From positions 868,001 to 932,000 of the forward strand of contig NZ_CP042437.1 in NCBI RefSeq assembly GCF_007971525.1: a stretch of 64,000 bases of DNA, written 5' to 3'. This document shows positions 35,563 through 43,585 of this stretch, piece by piece. Within the stretch, counting starts at the first letter, position 1, and each line of letters begins with the position of its first letter. A program made the position numbers and the translations under genes. The notes below the pieces were generated by a model, which was not told where the DNA came from, did no database searches, and was given only the letters and a program-made list of their open reading frames with translations. This DNA is from Mucilaginibacter ginsenosidivorax. Lineage in GTDB: Bacteria; Bacteroidota; Bacteroidia; Sphingobacteriales; Sphingobacteriaceae.

Positions 35563-35773
35563 GGTCTCTCCAATGCTATTAAGTTAAGGGATTGACAAGT
35601 TGCTCCATCGGAGAAAAACATTTGTAGCACTTTGTAATTTAACAATTTTTGCGTGCCGTAGGTACGCCACATAAGTTCCGTACCTACGGCACGGAGCATT
35701 ATTTTCTATTTTTTCTACAAATGTTATACCCCTACGGGGTTGAAACGCTTAACTTAATAGCATTGGAGAAACC
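35563..35773. mobile_element. MITE-like element E with 26-bp terminal inverted repeats
   Basis: Ends GGTCTCTCCAATGCTATTAA(GTTAAG) and its inverse at 35748-35773, with one mismatch. Nested inside are two further inverted pairs: AACATTTGTAG/CTACAAATGTT and CGTGCCGTAGGTAC (35652-35665)/GTACCTACGGCACG (35680-35693). No transposase. It occupies most of the 35407-35961 gap. Confidence 0.65.
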
Positions 35774-35784
35774 CTGAAGCGACT

Positions 35785-35820
35785 GTAAAACATGGTTAAC
35801 ACATGTTAACCATGTTTTAC
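35785..35820. promoter_or_regulatory. 36-base perfect palindrome GTAAAACATGGTTAAC / GTTAACCATGTTTTAC
   Basis: 16-bp perfect arms with a 4-base centre. Further GTTAACC copies follow at 35870-35876 and 35880-35892 (GTTAACCATGTTT). This could be a transcription-factor site array or the hairpin that ends the DUF4185-like gene; no T-run is visible. Confidence 0.45.
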
Positions 35821-35961
35821 ACTTAACAAACTGATTAAAAACACTTAAGTGAAAATAAATCAAAATTATGTTAACCTTTGTTAACCATGTTTGCTTGCGT
35901 TGCGGCCATCTTAATAATTAAGGGGACAGTAGATTTTAAAAATCTTGATACTTGATACTAA

Positions 35962-37158
35962 CTACTTGCTACTAATCTTCATCCTGATAAACCTTGGCCT
36001 GTACAGGTTGGGCTTCTTCATCAAATCGGGGATAAAATCAACAGAGTTAATGTTATAGCTAATCAGCAGTTCGCCGGGGGCGGATAGGCTTGGATGTGCT
36101 TTGGCGTTGTAAACTACAAAGGTTTTCTCTTCCAGGTCGGGTTTGCAATCCCATATCTTTATTACCGGGCCAAAAGGGCCGTACGGTGTCGCACCTATCC
36201 GCATACCCACATTGGTACTCATCCCTCCTACCTGGAAAATGAGGGCATAACGACCGTCAGGCAGCGCGGTGAGGCTTAGCTCATTAGATACACTATTGGT
36301 AACATCGGCTACCTTGTTCATGTCTTTTATCCAGTTGGCGCCATCGTAAAAAGTCCACCTGTCAAACTTTTCAAAATCTTTAGGTAACACGCGGGCCACC
36401 ATCAAATTTTTGCCGATGCCGCGCACCCCGTAAACGTAAACGTAACCATCGGGTTTAGGTGCGCCGGCTTTTGTGGTATTTACATAAATACCGGCCCCGA
36501 ACGACCCGATATCACCTTTTGCATCCGTGAGGTAAAAGGGCGTATCCATTTGCTTAAGGTCTTTATACGGCGGCTGCGATCTTGCGGGAATTTTTATCAG
36601 CGTGTTGCCAACCTCCCTGAACCCGAAGGCACCAGTGCCAACATTACGTACCCGGTAGCCAAAAATATAAATGGCATTATTCAATTCCTGGTTTACAAAA
36701 CCATCGCCAAGCCAATAGTAATCGCCCGCGGCGGTTTGGGCAGTATGCGGAATGAACAAGGATTCGGCGGCGCCTGCCTTATCGGTATCCCAGGCAAACT
36801 TCATTTGGGCATCGGCAGGCTGGTTGCCAGTGAGAGCGGCCACCGAATTATGGATCATTTTAAAGCCCGGCACCATGGTACCGTTTTCTATTTTGCCAAT
36901 CATCGAATCGCTGAAAATAAACAGGATCTTGTCGCTGACCTTCGCCTGCTTATTTTCTACTCCGTTTAACGGGATAGTATAAATCCCGTCGCCTCCAAAC
37001 CAACCTGCTTCTCGCTTTAGCAGGCTGCTCCATTCGGGTGCCGCCTCAACAGTGAAATTAAGATCGGTAAGGTTTACCGTTTTACCATTGGTTTGTGCTA
37101 TAGTTTGCAGATTTGCTGCAATGCAAAAAAACAAGGTGATAACTGCAAATTTTCTCAT
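35962..37158 (-). CDS. Secreted DUF4185/DUF5005-type beta-propeller protein
   Basis: 398 residues with a signal peptide (ending TIAQ). REAGWFGGDGIYTIPL near the N-terminus and ILFIFSDSMIG fit the opening blade of DUF4185-type five-bladed propellers, and the C-terminal AHPSLSAPGELLISYNINSVDF matches the closing blade. Propellers of this sort are predicted glycosidases or binding proteins of PULs but I know of no firm activity. It shares general layout with the C-terminal domain of the ricin protein at 52915-54612. It is 29 bases downstream of the lgt gene, although transcribed first from 37158 after it; a weak operator-like TAATTCGATTAA lies at 37163-37174. Confidence 0.7.
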   Translation of the reverse strand: MRKFAVITLFFCIAANLQTIAQTNGKTVNLTDLNFTVEAAPEWSSLLKREAGWFGGDGIYTIPLNGVENKQAKVSDKILFIFSDSMIGKIENGTMVPGFKMIHNSVAALTGNQPADAQMKFAWDTDKAGAAESLFIPHTAQTAAGDYYWLGDGFVNQELNNAIYIFGYRVRNVGTGAFGFREVGNTLIKIPARSQPPYKDLKQMDTPFYLTDAKGDIGSFGAGIYVNTTKAGAPKPDGYVYVYGVRGIGKNLMVARVLPKDFEKFDRWTFYDGANWIKDMNKVADVTNSVSNELSLTALPDGRYALIFQVGGMSTNVGMRIGATPYGPFGPVIKIWDCKPDLEEKTFVVYNAKAHPSLSAPGELLISYNINSVDFIPDLMKKPNLYRPRFIRMKISSK

Positions 37159-37187
37159 ATAGTAATTCGATTAATACGGTTTACAAC

Positions 37188-38351
37188 CTACGTTGCGGGC
37201 TGTAGCTTGCCCGTTTTTTTAGTTTTTATAATTAAACATACAAAGCCAACCAGGCCGCCAATTACCATTAATAAACCAATGTAGCCGGCCTGGGTAAAGT
37301 TCATTCCCCAAATTTGATATTTGGGGTTAATGCGGATCAGTTCGATCAAAAACCTTTCGCCGCCGTTGAGCATAAGGTATAAAAAGAACATGAAACCGGG
37401 TTTAATAATCTTATTCCTGAACACCCACATCAGCGCAAAAAAAAGCAGGCATATAGTAGCCTCGTAAAAGGGTGTGGGATAAACGCCATGTACCAGTTGG
37501 TTGCAATAATTGCCGGCACAATCTGGTATTGGAAGGCCCGCGTTAATGGCATTGTGCGGATAGGTGAACGACCACATCCACCCTGGTATAAAACCCGGCT
37601 TAGGATGGTTATTGGCAATACCCCAGTCGCCATCGCCGGCAAGCTGGCAACCTATACGGCCAATGCCATAAGCCAGCATCATACCCGGCGAACCGATGTC
37701 GGCCAAATGCACCAGCTTCATGCCTTTTTTATGGCCAATGTACAGGTAAGTTAAAGCGCCAAATATCAATCCCCCGTAGTAAGAAAAGCCGCGCACGTTG
37801 AATAAGGTCCCCATAGGGTCGTACCTGAAATTGCTCCAATGTTCTACCGTGTCAAATAACTTGGCGCCAATAAAGCCAAAAAAACCTACCGAAAAAACAA
37901 TAAGCCCCATCAGCTGGTAAAGATGAACCGTTTGCACCTCGACTTTAGGCTGTTCCAGCTCCTTTTCCTTTTTATCTACATAAACCCATAAACCAAATAC
38001 AGCACCGGTGAGTATGGCCATAACCAGGTTGCCTTTAAGCGACAGCAGGTACCCTTGCGGATTGGCGCTAAACACCGTATAGTTAAACATAGCCCCAAAG
38101 GCCTTGAAGCCTAATAAAAAGCCGAGAATGGAGTTGATACCGATTTCGGCAACAGATGCCCGTTCTCCTACCACTACGTTACGGGTAAACGCTTTAATCT
38201 TGCCCAGGGCTTCGTACCGTTTAAACTCCGAGCTAAATACAATATACGATAACAAAAAAGACAATGCCACAAACAAGCCCAGCGTTTGAACAGGAAACGT
38301 AAAATTGATGCCGAACAGGTAATAAATGAGGTGGCCTATAGTTGGAAACAT
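37188..38351 (-). CDS. lgt: Prolipoprotein diacylglyceryl transferase
   Basis: 387 residues, seven or more membrane helices. The Lgt signature appears in its Bacteroidota form, MMLAYGIGRIGCQLAGDGDWG, with YYGGLIFG before it and GGERFLIELIRINPKY near the C-terminus. Lgt transfers diacylglycerol from phosphatidylglycerol to the lipobox Cys of prolipoproteins. Many products of this window (SusD, DUF4961, DUF5004, DUF4998, DUF4959, ricin protein) carry lipoboxes and would be its substrates. Whether this is the only lgt in the genome cannot be seen. It is probably co-transcribed with the propeller gene that starts 30 bases downstream. Confidence 0.93.
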   Translation of the reverse strand: MFPTIGHLIYYLFGINFTFPVQTLGLFVALSFLLSYIVFSSEFKRYEALGKIKAFTRNVVVGERASVAEIGINSILGFLLGFKAFGAMFNYTVFSANPQGYLLSLKGNLVMAILTGAVFGLWVYVDKKEKELEQPKVEVQTVHLYQLMGLIVFSVGFFGFIGAKLFDTVEHWSNFRYDPMGTLFNVRGFSYYGGLIFGALTYLYIGHKKGMKLVHLADIGSPGMMLAYGIGRIGCQLAGDGDWGIANNHPKPGFIPGWMWSFTYPHNAINAGLPIPDCAGNYCNQLVHGVYPTPFYEATICLLFFALMWVFRNKIIKPGFMFFLYLMLNGGERFLIELIRINPKYQIWGMNFTQAGYIGLLMVIGGLVGFVCLIIKTKKTGKLQPAT

Positions 38352-38396
38352 TGCACTAATTTACTTATTAAATGATTCCATAACCAAAATAAAAGG

Positions 38397-38484
38397 CTGT
38401 CATGCTGAGGAACGAAGCATCTATTCGCGAACTTTTCTATCGGTCATGCACAGCCGATAGATCCTTCGTGCCTCAGGATGACAG
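38397..38484. repeat. Family A palindromic repeat, copy 3
   Basis: CTGTCATGCTGAGGAACG ... GTGCCTCAGGATGACAG, with the same core as 16351-16444 and 16456-16552. Confidence 0.75.
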
Positions 38485-38510
38485 GAAAATTGGATATATC
38501 ATGGCGGCAG

Positions 38511-38676
38511 ATTGCACACCGGCCACTACTCACCCCGGCTACGCTGCGCTGGCCGACCCTCTCTCCGGCTGCGCCGCAAAGAGGGTATCAACATATTTTT
38601 TTCAAGCCCTCTTTGCAACGAAGTTGGAGAGAGGGCCGACGGGCGTAGCCGAGTCGGGGTGAGTCTTCGCCGACAT
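38511..38676. repeat. Family B stem-loop repeat, copy near SusC
   Basis: CTCACCCCGGCTACGCTGCG / CCTCTCTCCGGCTGCGCCGC pairs with TTGGAGAGAGGGCCGACGGG / CGTAGCCGAGTCGGGGTGAG. It sits directly after the SusC stop and may act as its transcript end. Confidence 0.75.
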
Positions 38677-38692
38677 GCCCCACCCCTCATTG

Positions 38693-41600
38693 TTAAAACC
38701 CGGCCTGGATACCAATATTAAGCACCCGTTGGTTAATGTATGCGTCGCCTGCGGTATTGGTGGCTACCTCAGGATCCTGCTGGTATTTTTTAAAGTTTGT
38801 CCATGTAAACAGGTTGTATGCGCTTAAGTAAATACGGGCATTATTAATTTTAAATGGCAGCAATTTGGTAGGCAGCTGGTAACCCACGTCAATTGTTTTT
38901 AAGCGGATATAATGCGCGTTAATAAGCCAGTAATCCGAGAAGTAAGATGTAGGGCTGTTAACCGATGTAGGGTTGGTGGTTAACCTCGGGAAGTTGGCGG
39001 TACCTGCAGTTGCCGGTGTCCAGCGTTCCTGGTGGATGGGCTGAAACTGGCTCTGAAACGGCTCGATACCGGTGCCCAGCACCGCGAAGCTATAGTTAAA
39101 CGAACCGGCAAACAGCGCACTGATGCTAAACCCTTTATACACCGCCTGCAACGACAAGCCCAGCGATGTATTAGGCAAATTAGGATTGCCAATTGCACGT
39201 TTATCAAACACATTGATGATACCATCGCCGTTCAAATCCTGGTAACGCAGGTCGCCGGGTTGCAGCGGCAGGCCGTTATCGGGCACGGCTATAGGGTTAC
39301 CCGCGTTTGATCCGCCGTGAGCGGCCTGGTAGGCGTTGATGGCCGATATATCATTAGCCGTGTAGTAACCCAGGTAATGGTAGCCAAACTGCTGCCCTAT
39401 TGGTTTGCCGGTTGAAGCCAGCCACGGATAGGCAGGCGATGCCTCATCTTGGAACAGAATTTTGTTTTTGGCGTATGAAAATACCAGGCCTACATTGTAT
39501 TGTACTTTTCCTAATGTACTGTGGTATGATATCTGCCCGTCGAAACCCTGGTTGCGGGTTTTACCAATGTTTACCGCTGGTAAGGCTACACCAATAATTT
39601 CGGGCACACTACCCGGAACAATCAGCTGATCGTAGCGGATATCGTGGAAAAAGTCGATAGTGGCCGAGATCTTATCGTTAAATAAGTTCATATCCAAACC
39701 TACGTCGGTTTTTTTGGCGCGCTCCCAAACTACATTGGGATTACTAAGGGCATCTTCGTAAATAGTGCCGTAGCCCTGTGGCGTTTCGTTAAAATAATAG
39801 CCACCGCCCTGTTTATAAACCTGGTTGTACACGTACCGGTTACCTGGCGCAGCATCTGAGCCTACCAGGCCATAGCTACCTCTTATTTTGAACAGGCTAA
39901 ACACCGGGAACTTATCAGTAAAAAACTTCTCTTTCACCAGGTTGTACCCTACGCTTATAGCCGGGAAATACCCAAACCGGTGATTGGCTGCAAACCTATC
40001 GGTACCGTTGTAAGCAATATTAAACTCCAACAGGTATTTCTGCTTATAATCGTACCCTAACTTGCCGGATATGCCCTGGAATTTTTGCGGCACCGCAACC
40101 AGCGAGGCATCCAGCAGCGACTGCGCATTGTAGGTTTGTGATGTTTGGTTAAACAACAGCAAGCCGGTTACATGGTGCGAGTTGCTAAAATTATGATCGT
40201 AGTTGGCATATAGCTGTACATCATAGTTGTTGCTGTTGATATCAGTATTACCCGTAAGCGCGTAAGGTGTATATACATAAGTGGCACCCGGCCTTAAAGC
40301 ATATTGATTAGTTGTTGGATCAAAGTGATAAGCCGGGATACCGCCATTAAAAATTTGCTTGGTAAACTGCTCAATGCTGGAGTAAGCAACCCTGCCGGTT
40401 AATGATAAACCTTCGGTTAACGCATCCAGTTTCTGGGTAGCACCGAACAGGAAGTTAAAGTCGGTACGGCGCGAGTGCTGGTAGCCACCGGTTGCCAGCC
40501 TGGCATTCAGCGTTGGCAAATGCTCGGGGTTAAACGGCGAGTAAGCATAAGAGTACGAACCATTGGGGTTGATGTAGGGCGCGGTAAATGGCGTCTCTTT
40601 GGTAAAATTATAGATCTCGCCCACGGCATTCTCGTTATAAGGCTGATTCAAGTCAGAAAAACGGGTGGTTACATCTAAACGAAGGTCTAACGTTTTGTTG
40701 GCTTTTAAATCGAGATTGGAGCGGAAGTTATACCTGTTGAAATAATAGTTGGTGTTTACCAAACTCTGCGGATCGGCAAAGTCACGCACCAATCCATTTT
40801 GTTTCAGGATACCACCAGAGATAAAATACTTAAGCGCGTTGTTACCGCCCGATATATCCAGGTTGGTATTGGCCTGGTAGGTATTTTTCTTGAATATTTT
40901 GTTATACCAGTCGACATCCGGGTGCCCGTAAGGGTCGTCGCCGGCCTTAAAATGGTCAATATCTGCCTGCGTGAATGGTTTGTTAAGCCCATCGTTACCG
41001 TAGGCTTCGTTAATTAATACTGCCGAGTTGTATGAATCTAAAAAGGTTGGCGTTTTGGTAGGCGCCTGCAAGCCGGTCTCGACCCTTAAATTTACTTTTG
41101 GCGCTCCGCTTTTACCACGACGGGTAGTTACCACCAATACACCATTGGCACCTTTAATACCGTAAATAGCCGTGGTTGAGGCATCTTTTAATATCGAGAT
41201 ACTTTCAATTTCGTTTACGTTGATCTGCTGCAGCTGGTCGTAACTATACTGAATATCATCAACAATAATTAAGGGCTGGTTACCTGCGGGGTTTAATGAA
41301 CTTACGCCACGGATATAAAAGTCAGATGCATCTTTACCCGGCTGGCCCGATGCCTGCTGCGAGAAAAAGCCCGGCAATTTACCGGTTAAAGCATTCTGCA
41401 CGTTAGCCGTTGGCACAGTACGTATATCAGCCGCCGAAATGGAACTTACAGCGCCGGTATTGGTAGGCCTCGATCTTTTGCCATAACCTACTACTGCAAC
41501 CTCATCTAAACCGTTGCTGTTGGTTTGCAGGATAATATCGGCTGTGTTGCCATCCTTAAACGTATAGGCCTGCGGTATATAACCGATGAATTTAACAATG

Positions 41601-41812
41601 ATAGTGTTTGACTGCCCTTTAAGTATAAGGCTAAATTTACCGTTGCCATTGGTAATTACCCCGTTGGTTGGCAATCCTTTTTCAACCACTGATGCGCCCG
41701 GCAAAGCGCCGGTAAGGTCGCGCACGGTACCGGTTACGGTTTTGTTTTGCGCAAATACCACCACCGGGAGCATGGCTATTATTATTTGAAAGAAAAGTAT
41801 GAATTTTCTCAT
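38693..41812 (-). CDS. SusC/RagA-family TonB-dependent transporter, A
   Basis: 1039 residues. Signal peptide (ending VFAQ), carboxypeptidase-D-like regulatory domain (TVTGTVRDLTGALPGASVV), TonB box region VAVVGYGKRSRP, plug (TGAVSSISAADI, LPGFFSQQASGQPG, FYIRGVSSL, IIVDDIQY, ISILKDASTTAIYG, GVLVVTTRRGKSG), then a 22-strand barrel ending LNIGIQAGF. It imports oligosaccharides across the outer membrane with a SusD lid. It is the last gene of the SusD-DUF5004-DUF4961-SusC-SusD-SusC series; the SusD directly before it in the transcript (36-base gap) may be its partner. Confidence 0.95.
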   Translation of the reverse strand: MRKFILFFQIIIAMLPVVVFAQNKTVTGTVRDLTGALPGASVVEKGLPTNGVITNGNGKFSLILKGQSNTIIVKFIGYIPQAYTFKDGNTADIILQTNSNGLDEVAVVGYGKRSRPTNTGAVSSISAADIRTVPTANVQNALTGKLPGFFSQQASGQPGKDASDFYIRGVSSLNPAGNQPLIIVDDIQYSYDQLQQINVNEIESISILKDASTTAIYGIKGANGVLVVTTRRGKSGAPKVNLRVETGLQAPTKTPTFLDSYNSAVLINEAYGNDGLNKPFTQADIDHFKAGDDPYGHPDVDWYNKIFKKNTYQANTNLDISGGNNALKYFISGGILKQNGLVRDFADPQSLVNTNYYFNRYNFRSNLDLKANKTLDLRLDVTTRFSDLNQPYNENAVGEIYNFTKETPFTAPYINPNGSYSYAYSPFNPEHLPTLNARLATGGYQHSRRTDFNFLFGATQKLDALTEGLSLTGRVAYSSIEQFTKQIFNGGIPAYHFDPTTNQYALRPGATYVYTPYALTGNTDINSNNYDVQLYANYDHNFSNSHHVTGLLLFNQTSQTYNAQSLLDASLVAVPQKFQGISGKLGYDYKQKYLLEFNIAYNGTDRFAANHRFGYFPAISVGYNLVKEKFFTDKFPVFSLFKIRGSYGLVGSDAAPGNRYVYNQVYKQGGGYYFNETPQGYGTIYEDALSNPNVVWERAKKTDVGLDMNLFNDKISATIDFFHDIRYDQLIVPGSVPEIIGVALPAVNIGKTRNQGFDGQISYHSTLGKVQYNVGLVFSYAKNKILFQDEASPAYPWLASTGKPIGQQFGYHYLGYYTANDISAINAYQAAHGGSNAGNPIAVPDNGLPLQPGDLRYQDLNGDGIINVFDKRAIGNPNLPNTSLGLSLQAVYKGFSISALFAGSFNYSFAVLGTGIEPFQSQFQPIHQERWTPATAGTANFPRLTTNPTSVNSPTSYFSDYWLINAHYIRLKTIDVGYQLPTKLLPFKINNARIYLSAYNLFTWTNFKKYQQDPEVATNTAGDAYINQRVLNIGIQAGF

Positions 41813-41848
41813 AACTGCTTAATTAATTTGGTTAAATTGATTGAAGGA

Positions 41849-43558
41849 TTACCATCCGGGATTTTGTTTCATATTCGGGTTCTTTAACACTTCATCGTAG
41901 GGTATAGGGTACAGGTACATAGCAGGCTGGTTAAATTTGGTATCCAGCGCTGTAACTATATTATAGGTTAAGCTCGATCCTATTTTATTGATAGACATAC
42001 CTTTCAATGGCTGGTTCATGACCACATCGGCTGTTTTCCAGCGGCGGATATCCCAGTAGCGGCTCTCTTCAAAGGCAAATTCTATCCGGCGTTCGTTGTG
42101 GATGGCATCGCGCATCTCATCTTTGGTCATACCTGCTTTTAAGCCGTATAGGCCATTGCCGCCGGCTGCAATGCCTGCCCGCTTGCGAATGCTGATCATA
42201 TCGTTATAAACATCGCTGGTAGCGCCATTTACTTCGTTTTCCGCCTCGGCATGCCCTAATATCACATCTGCATAGCGTATCACCAGCCAATCGGCGTTAT
42301 GGCCCTGGAAACTGTTCGCGTTTTCTTCGTTACCCATAAATTTGCGCATGTAGTAGCCTGTTTTGGTTTGTTGCAGGCTGGTATTTGGCTTACTTTGGCC
42401 ACCCTCATAAAGTTGCAGGTCGCTGTTAAGCCAGCGGGCGCCATTATAAAACACGGTATAACCAAGTCGCGGGTCGCGGTTGGCGTAGGGGTTATTGCTG
42501 TCGTAGCCAGATGCCGGGTCGGTAATAGCCAGGCCGTTACTCATCGGGAAAGCATCTACCAGTTGCTGGCTTGGGCTGGTTTGGCCTTTGGCAGCCGCGC
42601 CCGGGAAACCTATCGGCGCATTGGCGGTTTCAATCGCGTTATCAGAACCCGTTTGCCTTATCAGTATCATTTCGCTATTATTCTGGTTCAAAAACACACC
42701 CTTAAAATCATTAGGCAACGAGTAAGCGCCCAGGTTCATGACATCCTTTGCCGCCGCCGATGCAGCTGCCCAGCGGGCCAAACTATTATCGGTATAACCG
42801 GTAAGCGGGTTTGCGGCATCAATGTTACCGCCGTTAAATAAGGGGCTGGCGGCGTATAATAACACCCTTGCCTTTAAGGCCAGCGCGGCGCCCTTGGTTA
42901 CCCGGTGCGCGTCGGCATTTGGGTTATCAACCGGGGCGGTTAGCAATGTATCTTTAATGGCATCGCATTCGCTTGTAATGTATTTAATGCAATCGGCAAA
43001 TGAGTTACGGGGCAGCGATACGTTATCGCTTATGGTAAATACTTTATCGCCAAGCAACGGCACACCGCCATAACGTTTTACCAGTTCAAAGTAAAACAGC
43101 GCCCTTAAAAAACGGGCCTCGCTTTTCCACACGTACTTTTGCGAATAGCCTTTGTATTTGGCCATCACCGGCACTACGCCAATGTTATTCACAAAAATAT
43201 TGGCCTTGCGGATGCCTGCATAATAGTATGCCCAAAGGTTTTCATCGGCAGGAATGGTGTATGAGTTGTATGCGGCGGTACCCAAAATGGTTACCTGGTT
43301 TGTTGGCCCCGATGCCGATGACATAGCATCGTCAGATGCGGCATCCAGGTAATCGCCGCCTACCCGGTTATGCCCGCTTTTCATTACCGGGTAAATGCCA
43401 TACAAAAATTCCTGCGCGCTGCTGCCTAAGGAATCCTTAGGATCAAACACGTATTGAATGCCTACCTTATCAACCGGAAATTGCTCATATTTTTTACATC
43501 CTGCCAGTATTACCAAAATAAGTACGGCCGCTATGTGTATATTTTTAATTCTCTTCAT
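41849..43558 (-). CDS. SusD/RagB-family surface lipoprotein, A
   Basis: About 569 residues from the ATG at 43558; the in-frame ATG at 43582 adds eight residues before the lipoprotein signal. Lipobox ILAGC with Cys21. Features of SusD: N-terminal TPR-like helices (LYGIYPVMKSG, LWAYYYAGIRKANIFVNNI), WKSEARFLRALFYFELVKRYGGVPLL, ALALKARVLLYAASPLFNGG, and the C-terminal NERRIEFAFEESRYWDIRRWK / YLYPIPYDEVLKNPNMKQNPGW. It caps a SusC and binds the glycan at the cell surface. It follows SusC B with a 27-base gap. Confidence 0.95.
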   Translation of the reverse strand: MKRIKNIHIAAVLILVILAGCKKYEQFPVDKVGIQYVFDPKDSLGSSAQEFLYGIYPVMKSGHNRVGGDYLDAASDDAMSSASGPTNQVTILGTAAYNSYTIPADENLWAYYYAGIRKANIFVNNIGVVPVMAKYKGYSQKYVWKSEARFLRALFYFELVKRYGGVPLLGDKVFTISDNVSLPRNSFADCIKYITSECDAIKDTLLTAPVDNPNADAHRVTKGAALALKARVLLYAASPLFNGGNIDAANPLTGYTDNSLARWAAASAAAKDVMNLGAYSLPNDFKGVFLNQNNSEMILIRQTGSDNAIETANAPIGFPGAAAKGQTSPSQQLVDAFPMSNGLAITDPASGYDSNNPYANRDPRLGYTVFYNGARWLNSDLQLYEGGQSKPNTSLQQTKTGYYMRKFMGNEENANSFQGHNADWLVIRYADVILGHAEAENEVNGATSDVYNDMISIRKRAGIAAGGNGLYGLKAGMTKDEMRDAIHNERRIEFAFEESRYWDIRRWKTADVVMNQPLKGMSINKIGSSLTYNIVTALDTKFNQPAMYLYPIPYDEVLKNPNMKQNPGW

Positions 43559-43585
43559 GATCATAATTTTAATGTTGGCCAATAA

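Noticed and set aside
35412-35699. 95-residue minus-strand ORF before the GDSL gene
   Set aside because: It lies in the inverted-repeat element E and reads through its palindromes; there is no protein-like composition.
37163-37174. TAATTCGATTAA before the propeller gene as a LacI operator
   Set aside because: Only one half matches the consensus and the CG centre is offset; kept only as a weak note in the gene entry.
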